From Liriodendron chinense (taxonomy: Eukaryota; Streptophyta; Magnoliopsida; Magnoliales; Magnoliaceae), in the NCBI GenBank assembly GCA_003013855.2, contig PVNU02004155.1, forward strand, positions 1,054,001 through 1,118,000: a DNA stretch of 64,000 nt. Direction: 5' to 3'. Each line of letters starts with the position of its first letter. Position 1 is the first letter of the stretch. Of the stretch, positions 40,033-52,000 are shown piece by piece. A program made the translations under genes and the position numbers. Below the pieces are notes generated by a model, which was given only the letters and a program-made list of their open reading frames with translations, was not told the DNA's origin and made no database searches.

Positions 40033-43000
40033 TTTTCTCTCTTTTTCCCTTTCTGTTTTTTTCTTTTTTGGTCCTCTCTATTTAGAAAACGAATGGACTA
40101 CATGGCTGTTTTACAGCGACACACTCTTTTTTTCTTTTTAAGGATACTCCATAGCACATGGAGCTTAGTGCACTTGCACTATTTTGCTTCGTGTGGCCCA
40201 CCTTGATTTATGTGTACATTTTAGGACATGGTCCCTAAAACGAAGGGATCCAAATCTCAAGTGGACCACACAATAGGATTGAATACCCACGGTTAAAAAC
40301 TTCCTTAAGGCCCACTATAATATTTATTTGCCATTGAACCTGTTGATAAGATTACATGGACATGGATGAAGTGAAAACACAAATAACTACTTGATCTAAG
40401 AAAGAAATTGGTCTCAAGAAATTTTTAATGGTGGGAATTCAATCCCCTACTGTGTGGTCCACTTGAGATTTGGATCTACATCATTATTTGGACCATGCCC
40501 TAAAATGAGTTGGCAAAAAGTATGGACCGCATGGATATACAACAAATCCATTGAGATGGGCCCCACATTTAAGACATCACTCACTAGTGGGCCACCGGAG
40601 ATTTAGATCTACCTGAATTTTTGGACCACGCATTAAAACAAGTAGACAAAACAAATTGACGGCATGGATGTACAAATAAATCGATGTGGCACACCTCACC
40701 AACTAGTGGTCCACCTAAGATTTAGATATGCCTCATTTTTGAACCATCCCTAAAATGAGTTAGCAAAATGTGGGCCTAAATATTTTTTTTTTCAAGGGTT
40801 CCTCATTTATTTCATGACAAAATGGATGATTGGTGTATTTTTATTTATTTATTTATATACAATTTTTATATATTTTTTTTATGATATGTTTATGAAAATC
40901 TGAAAAAATCTTATGATACGATACGATTCAGACAAGAAAACAATTTACGATACGATTCAAGGCAAGAAAACGATTTACGATTTGATAACATTGCTTGTTT
41001 CTCTTAATTAATTCTTAGTTTATGATGTACGTGATGAATGATTTATCTCATTGTTTACATGATTCCACCCTTTGTAGTTTATGCATGCATCTAGGGTTAG
41101 ATTAGGTCATCCTACATCAAATTTTGGTATCAGAGCGTCGGTTCTTGCATGAGTTCGTCTTAGATCGAGTTACCAAGTCTTAGGTTTTGTTTTTTGTTAA
41201 TCTGAAATCTTCCGGTTGCATCCAACATTGATTTCACATATGAATTTTTAGATTTGTAGTCTTTGTTAGATCTAAACCTGAAATTTTCGAAATTTTGTCT
41301 CACTTAGGGTATAAATCTGAATTTTCTAGATTTGCATCCTCTTTGATCTAAATATGAAATTTTCAGATTCATATTTTGGTTAGCATTCAAATATGATTTT
41401 ACAGAATTTTTGCATCATACTAGAACTAGTTCATCTTGTTCCATGTTTTAGTGTTAATCGGTCCATAGAGTCGTGTGCTAGGTAAACCATTGTCAAATTC
41501 CACGTGTATGCCCACGAGAACCGGTAGAGGTTTTGGATTACATCCAATCATGACCAACGGACAACTTTCCGAGACTTTGAATCAACTTGTCCAACGTTTG
41601 GCCGCCCTTGAGGTGCAAAACAAGAATTCTTTAGCCCAACTTGGCACCCAAGTCACCACCGCTATTAATCGTTTAGAGCGTCTAGAAGCGTCTCAGAGAG
41701 AGAACCTCGACCTTGGGGGCGATGATCAGTCCCAATTGGGAGGAACCGTTGAGGAATGTGTCCCCATGCGTGGTAGAGGTCGTGGAGTGCAAGGCCGAGG
41801 GATAGGTCGTGGAGGGGCATGAGATTCGCAGCCCACATATGAATACCAGGACCGCTATGATCCCGATGAGCAAGTTCTGAAGATTGTCAAGGTAGAAACC
41901 CCTAGTTTCAATGGGCTTCTTAACCCCAAAGCATTCCTTGATTGGTTGGCAGACATGGCCCATTACTTCGAATGGTACGAGATGTCTGAAAATCGACAAG
42001 TGCGCTTTACCAAGATGAAGATTGTGGGTTAAGCTAAGTTATTTTAGGTGAATACGGAGCTCAAAATTGAGAGGGCTGGAGGGGCCTCGGTCACACATTG
42101 GGAGGAGATGAAGGAATTATTGAAGGAGAAGTACCTTCCTCTCTCCTACCGACAAAAGCTCCCTAATCAATGGCAGTCTTTACGCCAAGGATCAATGTCA
42201 GTCGCTTGAATACATCGCCAAATTTGAAGAGTATATGATACAATGCGATGTTCAGGAGGATCCTTTGGTGACGCTATCGCGTTTCAAAACGATCTTCGCA
42301 TGGATCTGCAGCATGAGCTTTTGAATCGCCCAGTTACTGCGAATGTGCCGCTTAAACCTAGGGATGATAAGGGTAAAGGTGTCCTTGGTGCTGGTTCCAG
42401 TGGGGGAAGTCAATTGCAATGTTTTGAATGTGGATGTGTTGGTCATTTTGCACATCAGTGCACAGAGAAGAACCGTGGAAAAGCCTTCGTCATAGGCAAA
42501 TCCATTGAGTGCGAATGACCGAGGTGATTACAACGTGGAAGAGTATCACCCCTAAGGAGGTGCTAGTGATGAAGAGGAGGCGATTGATGATGCAGCACTT
42601 GCAGTTGTCAGATGTGCCCTAGCACAGATTAAGGGTAGTGCCGACTGGCATCGAAACACAATTTTCTATACTTACGCCAAGTGTAGAGACAAGAACTAGT
42701 AAGGTGGTCGTGGATAGTGGCAGCTGTCAAAACGTGATTTTCGCTAACACCTTGGATCGCCTAAAGTTGAAGGCTACTCATCTTGACCCTTATAAAGTTT
42801 CTTGGGTTGACAAGACTTCACTCCTAGTCACTAAACAGTGTCTGGTTCCTATCGAGTCTAGATCATATAAGGAATCACTATGGTGCGATATTTTACCTAC
42901 GGATGTAGGTCACATCATTCTAGTTAGGCCGTGATTATTTGATACAGATGTCACAATTTATGGTCGCTCAAATGTATGTACTTTCATGCATGAGGGCAAG

Positions 43001-46000
43001 AAGATCAAAATCAACCCGTTGCCACCTAAAAGCAACCCAGACAGGGTTCTGGATAAGAGGGAAAGTGAACCTAAAGAATGGAGGAAGTCCAATCCTAAGT
43101 CTCTGCATATAATAAATGCAAAAGATTTTGAGAAAGAGACTGAGGAGGATTTGATGGTGTACGCCCTAGTGGCTAGAGAGGTTACACCCAAGGTTCCTAT
43201 AGAGTTACCCCCGGAGGTAGTGTCGGTTTTAGGGGAGTACAAAGATGTGTTCCCCAAGGACTTACCGGATGAATTGCCACCTATGCAGGACATTCAGCAT
43301 GCCATTGATTCCGTCCCGAGATCTACTCCACCGAACCTTCCTCATTACAGAATGAACCCTGCAAAGCATGCAGAATTGAAGAGGGGCAGGTAGATGAGCT
43401 TCTACACAAAGGTTTCATCCAAGAGTATGAGTCTGTGTGCCGTACTAGCATAGTTAACGTCAAAAAAGGATGGTACGTGGCGAATGTGTGTGGACAGCCA
43501 AGCCATAAATAAGATCACGGTCAAGTATAGGTTTCCGATACCTAGGCTTGATGATATGCTAGACATGATGGCCAGGTCCACCTTCTCGAAAATAGATTTC
43601 AAAGGTGGCTATCACTAGATTCGCATACGCCCAGGTGATGAATGGAAGACGACCTTCAAGATGAAGGATGGGCTGTATGAATAGCTGCTCATGTATTTTG
43701 GCCTGACTAATGCACCCAGTAGCTTAATGCTGGTGATGACACAAGTTTTGAGACCTTTCATGGGCAAGTTCTTGGTGGTAATCTTTGATGACATTTTGAT
43801 CTATAACACCACTAAAGAACTGCACATTGATCATCTGAGGCGGGTTTGTAGCACTCTTAGGATAGAGAAGTTATACACCAACCTTAAGAAGTGTTTCTTT
43901 ATGTCAGATCGAGTCGTGTTCTTAGGGTTTATTATGTCGTCTGTTGGGATGTGTGCCGACCCAGAAAAAGTCAAGGCCATAGTTGATTGGCCTGAACCGA
44001 AGAACATCCACAAAGTGCGAAGCTTTTCACGGCTCAGTAACTTTCTATCGTCGGTTCGTCAAAGGATTTAGCACAATCATGGCTCCCTTCACTGATTGCA
44101 TTAAAAAAAATGGAGAGTTTGCGTGGTCCAAAGCCGCAGCTAAAGCTTTTAAGAAAATAAATGGCAGAAAATGGTAGAAGCTCACGGGTCTTCCTGACTT
44201 TTCAAAAGTCTTCAAAGTAGCGTGTGATGCATCAAGCATTGGTATAAGAGTTTTGAGTCAAGAAGGTTACCTAGTAGCCTATTTCAGTGAAAAACTCAAT
44301 GAGGCGAAGTAGGGATACTCCACCTATGACAAACAGTTCTATGCAGTAGTGCAGTCTCTGAGACATTGGCGTCACTATCTCCTACCGCAGGAATTCGTCT
44401 TGTTCTCAGATCATGAGGCCTTAAGATATCTAAATTCCCAGAAGAAGCTCAACCCAAGGCATGCTAAGTAAGTAGTGTTTCTTCAGGAATATTCGTTTGT
44501 CCTGAAACATAAGGCCAGGATCGAAAACAAACCATCTAATGCCCTTAGTCGGAGAGTAGCCTTGCTCAATTCCTTGAATGTAGATGTCGTCGGATTTGAG
44601 CAATTGAAAGATGAGTACCCTGTGTGCCCAGATTTTGGGGATACATATACGTCACTCTCTAGTGACAAGTATAGTACAAGTGAATTTGTCTTGAAAGATG
44701 GTTTCCTTTTTAAATGAGATCGCCTTTATATTCCTCGTACTTTCCTCCGAGATTTCCTCATCTGGGAGCTTCATTGTGAAGGTATAGCTACCATTTTGGT
44801 TGGGATAAGACCATTGCCCTCGTAGAAGACCGCTTTTATTAGCCAAGTCTCAAGTGAGACATCGCCAAGATTTTAGGGCAATGTTGTACACGTTAATTGG
44901 CAAAACAGAGAAAGTAGAACACTGGTTTGTACACGACATTGCCAGTGCCACATGCGTCGTGGCAAGACATTAGCATGGATTTCGTGCTTGGGCTTCCCAA
45001 GATAATAAAAAAGCATGATTCCACCTTTGTAGTTGTCGATCATTTTTCCAAGATGGCGCACCCTTCATTGTTAAAAATCGTCAGATGTATCTAGTATCGC
45101 TCGAGTCTTCTTTGATGGTTTGGTTTGCTTGCATGGGTTGCCTAAGACCATAGTGTCTGATCAAGATGTGAGGTTTACTGGTTATTTTTGGAAGACACCG
45201 TGGCACATAATGGGCACCAGGTTGCAGTTTTCTACTGCATACCACCCTCAGACGGATGGCCAGATTGAGGTGGTTAATTAGAGTCTTGGAAGCTTATTAC
45301 AATGCCTTGTAGGCTGAACATGTCAAAACTTGGGACTTAGTTTTACCTATTGTCGAGTTTGCATATAATAGTTCAGTTAATAGGTCTACGATCTAGAGAA
45401 TATTAGTATATATGTGTGTTAGTATGTGGCACTTTTATTGTAAGTGCATGTGCACATCTTTTCTCTTCTCCTACAGTGTACTATATGCTTATTCTAATAA
45501 CGCTTTGTGTGGTGGGCTTGTGGCACACACAGAACATTCACCCTAAAACTCTCTCTCACTCTCTCTCATCTTCTTCCCTTTCTTCTCTCCTCTTCTTCCA
45601 CCCTAATCATCTAATCTTCTTCTACTTGGTATCAGAGCTAAGATCAGACTATTCCGCATCAAGGGAGTTGAGAGGCGACACATCAGATTGATGACGTCAG
45701 TGGCTGTACGGCTAACGTCAGTAATGTACCGTCAAATGGACCCCATTTGAGCTAAAAGTTTAGGTGTTTGATAGATCTCTATTTTAGAAGATTTGTCATG
45801 ATTTTTTGAGAATTTTTTAGAGCCTTCTTGATGGTGATTTGGCCGAAATAGTGAAATTCGAAAATCGAGCCCCGAATCAGTTTTTCATCGATTTTTCTCA
45901 AATCAGTAAGCTTTTCTCTTATTTCTTTCCTCTAGATGGACTGATATCTCTCACTCAAGCTAATATTGGAGGAGTCTTTGGATGATATTAAGATTTGAGT

Positions 46001-49000
46001 GGGTTTTAACCCCTGATAGAGGTGCGGCCATGTCATTTTTGGGCTGTTTGCGTCAGATTTGAGTACTTTGGGTGGTATTTTCAGAGTTTTCTGGTTGATT
46101 GGGGTTAGTCTCTCATCTCCTCAAAGGATTGCTTATTAGAGACTTTATTGAAGTACATTTTACTTGGACCCCTCATTCTTATGGAGGACAAAGGGCAATC
46201 TCATCTTGGCATGGGTTCGCTTGAACCCGACCCACTCCAAATCACCTCGATTAAGTTGAATGGTGATAACTATCTTCAATGGGCACAATCTGTAAAAGTG
46301 CTCTTGGGGGCCCGTGAGAAGTTGTTGTATATTCTGGATGATCCCCCAAGCTCTACAGAAGACACCTACAAGACTTGGACAAAGGAGAACTATCAAGTCA
46401 TTGCATGGTTGTTGAACAGTATGGATTCTTCGGTTAGCCACTCCGTGATGTTTTTGTCATCGGCTAAAGGCATTTGGGACTCCCTTCATGATATGTACTC
46501 CGAGTCTAAAAATTTTTCGCGGGTATTTCAGCTTATTCAAGAAATTGGTCGATTCCAGCAAGACTCAAGATCATTAAAAGATTACTATTCGACACTTCGA
46601 GGCATGTGGGATGAGCTAGACTTGTATCAACCTCTTCCTTCGAAATGTCTAGACGATCATGAGCATGCTCGTAAGCAACGGGATGACACTCGTGTTATGT
46701 AGTTCCTCGCAGGGTTGAACTCCGTCTATCTCAGTGTTCGGGATCAAGTGGTTGTTAATGATCCCCTTCCTCCGTTGACAACAGTCTATGCCATGTGCCA
46801 GTGCGCTACTATATCAGTTCTTCCTTCGCATCCTTTTATACCACCAGAGTGTTCAACACACCTTGCTGGCGATCCATCTTCCATTTTTCCTAGATCTTGC
46901 GCACCATCCTTGAGTTCAAGGCGCACTTTTGGTTATGGTGGTCGTGGCAAAGGCCGAGAGGGAGATCGGGGATATGTTGGTCGTCACCTTTGAGGTCGTG
47001 GTAGACGTGGACGAGGACGTGATAGTTCCCGCATTTATTCACATTGTGGCGGAACTAATCACACTATTGATTATTGTTGGCAGCTCCATGGTCGTCCTAC
47101 GTGTGTTGTTGCCTCTATTACAGCTCTTGTTGCTCCCGAGGGACAACCTTCCACCCTGGCAGCTGAGCAGCCTTCTTCAGGGAGTCTCTCATTATTTCTC
47201 GAGCAGCTTATGATGCCCTGATGCGGCTTCATATTCGTGATGTTCCTGAGCCTTCTCATGCAGCTTCGGCCCAGTCAAGTACCACTCTTCTAGCGTGTTC
47301 TTCTACCACCTCCCGGGTCATTGACTCTGGAGCTTCCTCCCACATGACTAGTAAGTCATATCTCTTTTCCTCTTATTCTCCTTCCTCCCACTCTCAATAT
47401 GTTACAGTCGCAGATGGAACACATGCCCCCATTTCTGGGATTTGTTCCATCTCCCTTTCCCCTTCCTTGCCATTGTCCTCAGTCTTGCATGCACCTCGTT
47501 TTCCATTAAACTTACTGTCTGTTAGCTCCCTTACTAAATCGGTGAATTGTTCGATTACCTTTTACCCATCTCACTGTCTTTTTCAGGACCTGCAGACGAA
47601 AAGAGTGATTGGTGGGGGGCATGAGCGAGGAGGCATTTATCTTCTCAATGATACACCTATTGCTGCTTCAAGTACCTCTTCTCTTGATCAAGACTCCATC
47701 ACATGGTGGCATTGCCGCTTAGGACATCCTTCCTTAGCTCGATTGGGACTTTTGTTTCCTTCATTCTCGGTTACTAAACCTTTGTGTTGTGATATTTGTG
47801 AATTATTAAAACATCATCGTACTATATTTCCTCCAAGTGTTTCAGGGAAGGAAATCTCAACCTTTGATCTGGTTCACTCAGATGTCTGGGGCCCAGCCTC
47901 GGTTACTTCCACTTTTGGTTTTAAATATTTTGTCACCTTTATTGATGATTATTCTCGCATGACCTGGGTTTACCTTTTGAAATCAAAGAGTGAAGTGTTT
48001 GATGTGTTTAAAGTGTTTTATCGTGAAGTGTGCACTCAATTTCAATGCTCAATTAAAACCCTCCATTCTGATAATGGGGGGGGAGTACATGTCCACTATT
48101 TTGTCCTTCTTACAGGAAAATGGTATTTTGTCTCGGACATCATGTGTTTACACTCCACAACAAAATGGTATTGCAGAATGAAAGAACCATCACCTTCTTG
48201 AAGTCGCACGTACCCTTCTTCTAGCTCTTGGTATGCATCTACCTAAGCATTTTTGGGGTGACGCTCTTCTTACTTCAACTTTTCTTATTAATCGTATTCC
48301 CTCACGTATATTGTCTTCCAAATCCTCATTTAATATGTTGTATGCTCATGACAATCCATTCCTTTGCCCCCTAAAGTTTTTTGTTGCACATGCTTCGTTC
48401 AAATTTTGGATGGTCGTAATGATAAACTTAGTCCTAGGGCAGCTAAATGTGTTTTCTTAGGGTACACTCGGAGCCAGAAAGGGTATAAGTGTTATGACCC
48501 CTCGACTCGTAAGAAATATATCTCTGCCGATGTAACATTTTTTGAAGATGTTCCTTTTTTTTCACCTCACGGTCGATCCCTCTGTGATCCTCTTGCGAGT
48601 GAGGGGGAGCATACTGCTTCTTCCCTTCCTCTTGTCACTAGTGATCATAGGGAGACTCTTTCACCTCCCATTCCTAACTCTGTTGGTGATTTGGGTGACC
48701 CGAAGCCTCTGCGAGTGTATCATCGTCGAGATAAATCTTCATGCTCTCCGCCGTCCACTCTTCCATTCACTTTGGATGTTGGCTCAGGTGATTCTCCCAC
48801 CTCAAGTCCAGATCTTCCCATTGCCTTGCGTAAAGGGATACGATCATGTACTCAACACCCCATTAGCAATTTTGTTTCATATGATCATTTTTCACCGTCC
48901 TTTCAGTCGTTTGCAGCTTCCATTTCATCACAGGCTATTCCTCGGTCTTTCTCCCACGCTCTTCAAAGTCCTGACTAGACGAAGGCAATGATGGAAGAAA

Positions 49001-52000
49001 TGTTTGCTCTTGAGAAGAATCATACTTGGGAGCGCACAAACCTGTTGGGTGTCGATGAGTGTACACGATCAAGTTCCTTCCCGATGGCTCCATTGATCGC
49101 TACAAGGCGCGTCTTGTTGCTCGGGGATATAAGCAGACTCAGGGCGTGGATTACTTTGAGACATTCTCTCCAGTGGTAAAACTTAATTCTATTCGTGTGG
49201 TGGTCTCCTTGGCTGTCAATTTATCTTGGCCCTTGTTCCAACTTGATGTCAAGAATGCATTTCTTCATGGGGATCTTGCGAAGGAGGTCTACATGCATCA
49301 ACCTCCAGGCTTTGTTACTTCCCACAATCTTACGCTTGTGTGTCGATTGAAGAAAGCCCTTTATGGGCTCAAACACTTCCCACATGCTTGGTTCGACAAC
49401 TTCAGTCAAGCTCTCATGGAGTTTGGCTTTTTCGTAGTCATGCCGACCATTCTCTCTTTATATGTCAACGATCGACGGGCATCATGGTTCTCATTGTGTA
49501 TGTGGATGATATTGTACTGTCAGGTAATGATTTGGTTGGCATGGGCGATGTCAAAGAATTTCTAAAGAACAAGTTTGAGATCAAGGACCTTGGTCCTCTT
49601 CGTTACTTTCTGGGCATCGAGGTTGCTCGCTCCCAAACCGGGGTATCCTTATCCCAACGAAAATATGCTCTTGATCTTCTCATGGAGACCGGCATGCTAG
49701 GATGCAAACCGGCTACCACCCCTATGGATACTTCGCATAAGCTTCAGCCAGATGATGGTACTCTTCTTTCTGATCTTGGCATGTACCGTCAGCTTATAGG
49801 TCGGCTCATTTATTTGACTATTACTCATCCAGATCTCTCCTTTGTGATGGGAGTTGTTAGTCAGTTCATACAAGCTCCCCGTTCTTCACATCTCACGGCT
49901 GTTTACCGCATACTCCGGTATCTTAAATCAGCACCGGGCCTTAGCATCCATTTTCAGTCTCATGGTCATCTTCATCTTTCGGGCTATTCCGATGCCGATT
50001 GTGCGGGTAGTATATATGATCGTCGATTTACATCCGGGTTTTGTACCTTCCTAGGTAGTAATCTTGTCACGTGGAAAAGTAAGAAGCAATCAGTTGTTGC
50101 GCGCTCCTTGGCTGAAGCAGAATATCGTGTTATGGCTCATGCTACATGTGAGCTCGTGTGGCTTCGCACCCTTCTTTACGAACTTAGCTATTCTCCTTCG
50201 GGCCCTATTCCTCTTCATTGCGACAATCAGGCAGCCATACATATTGCCCGTAATCCTGTTTTCCATGAGCGCACCAAGCATATTGAGGTTGACTGTCACT
50301 TTATTCTGGAGAAAGTTGCAGCGAAGGAAATCATCACTCATTTTGTTCAGTCCGGGGATGAACTTGCGGATGTTCTTACGAAGTCTTTAAGTCGAGATGT
50401 TCTTCATCGTATTCGTAACAAGTTGGGCATGATCAACATCTATGCTCCAACTTGAGGGGGAGTCTAGAGAATATTAGTATATATGTGTGTTAGTATGTGG
50501 CTCTTTTATTGTAAGTGCATGTGCACATCTTTTCTCTTCTCCTACAATGTACTATATGCTTATTCTAATAAAGCTTTGTGTGGTGGGCATGTGGCACACA
50601 CACAGAACATTCACCCTAAAACTCTCTCTCACTCTCTATCCTCTTCTTCCCTTTCTTCTCTCCTCTTCTTCCACCCTAATCATCTAATCTTCTTCTACTT
50701 ACGGGTATGAGTCCTTTTGAAATAGTTAGTAGTTATAAGCCTAGAATGCTCATAGATTTATTACCAATGTCAATTACCCAGAGGTCGTCAGAGTCGGCCG
50801 ATGCATTTCCCGTCACATTCATGAATTGCATTCAAACATTAGGAGGCGGATAAATGTAAGCAATGAAAATTGTAAACATTCAGCTGATTTGCATCGTAAG
50901 ATTCAAGAGTTTTATGAGGGAGACTGTAATGGTTCGGATGAGGCCAAAATGGTTTTCCCAGGGTGTCGTGAGAAAATTGCAAGTGCACGGTGTTGGACCA
51001 GTCTTGCAGAAAATTGGGTCCAATGCGCACGTGATAGAACTTCCACCCAGCATGGGAATTAATCCAACATTCAACATGGAAGATCTAATTCCTTGTCTAA
51101 ACCCTCACGTAGACCCTGCTCGCCTTGGCCATATTCAGAGTTTTCTTCCTAGCCTACACCACCCATCCCAACTTTACCTGAGAAATGAGAAAAAATTGAA
51201 GGGATTGTGGATGAGGAGATGGTTTCCACAAAAGATGGAAGTTTCCAGAGGTATTTGGTCAAATCAAAGAACAAGCCACCATCAGACTGTATATGGCTTA
51301 CGGAAGAAGACTTGCTGCGAATTGATCCAGATCTTCTAGAACGACACAAATCTTTTATCTCATCGGAGTCGAGCTCTTCTCAATCGAGTGTATCAGCGCA
51401 GGAGATGAGCGATGCTCGTGTCCTTATGGTTTGACGATGGTCCCGGATCAAAGAATTGAGAAGAACAAAGGCCTTACACGTGGGGATCGAGCAAATTTCT
51501 GGAGAAAAAGGACTGGAAGAAGATCCAAAAAAACTGTCGAAGATTCAGCAGATTTCGGATTCCCAACGGGTCTGGGTCGTCGCGTTTCATAGATCTTATC
51601 AACGATGTTGCAGTTTACTTATTGGATAGTTCAGGTGCCATTGATGATCCTATCGACAAACCACCAACAGATTGTGCGGATTTGCACTGTTTTTCTATTT
51701 TGTTTCCATTTTTTTAGAGGAGTTTCTAATTACGTTTTAAGGTTTCATGGGTTGTTTTAGAGTATTTAAACTCGCTTATTCTCATTAATAGAGAGTGCTG
51801 CTGTTAATAAAAATTAAGAAAACCTTTTGTGGTGCTTTTCGTGGAGAGAATCCCCGAATCTCTTCCTTCTCTTTTCGCGATTTATCTATTCCTTCCTCGT
51901 CTCTTCTCTCTTTCTCTCTTCTCAAGGTAATCTCTAACCTTTCTTCCAACCTTCTTCCTTCAGCAAATCTCTTTTGTTTAATCTCAAAATCCTAGATCTA

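Larger units (their letters stand above)
39609..40993. mobile_element. hAT-like non-autonomous element, ACGATACG iterations
   Basis: TIRs are CAGTGTTATCA and CAATGTTATCA. The 8-base duplication is CTCGTTTC (39601-39608) and CTTGTTTC (40994-41001). The partner LTR (near 52203) reads straight through CTTGTTTC with no insert, which proves the boundaries. The ends repeat ACGATACGA/TCGTATCGT words. The centre holds a G31 run, a CT repeat and dispersed-repeat text. The element is 1,385 bases with no transposase. Confidence 0.88.
38750..41119 (+). repeat. Gypsy 5' LTR, containing an hAT-like insertion
   Basis: Homologous to 51384-52328 on both sides of the insertion at 39609-40993. It shares GCGCAGGAGA, the TTGTGGTGCTTTTCGTGGAG segment and the final TAGGGTTAGATTAGGTCATC before CTACATCA. 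Confidence 0.87.
45391..50699 (+). mobile_element. Ty1/Copia retrotransposon inserted in the Gypsy integrase
   Basis: LTRs of about 236 bases lie at 45391-45626 and 50463-50699. TACG flanks the element (45387-45390 and 50700-50703), and removing it restores the Gypsy reading NRSTGMSPFEIV. A TGGTATCAGAGC primer site follows the left LTR, and a GAGGGGGAG polypurine tract precedes the right LTR. The two LTRs differ by about six substitutions and one 2-base indel by eye. The coding region is nearly complete but has a stop after gag and several frameshifts. Confidence 0.93.
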
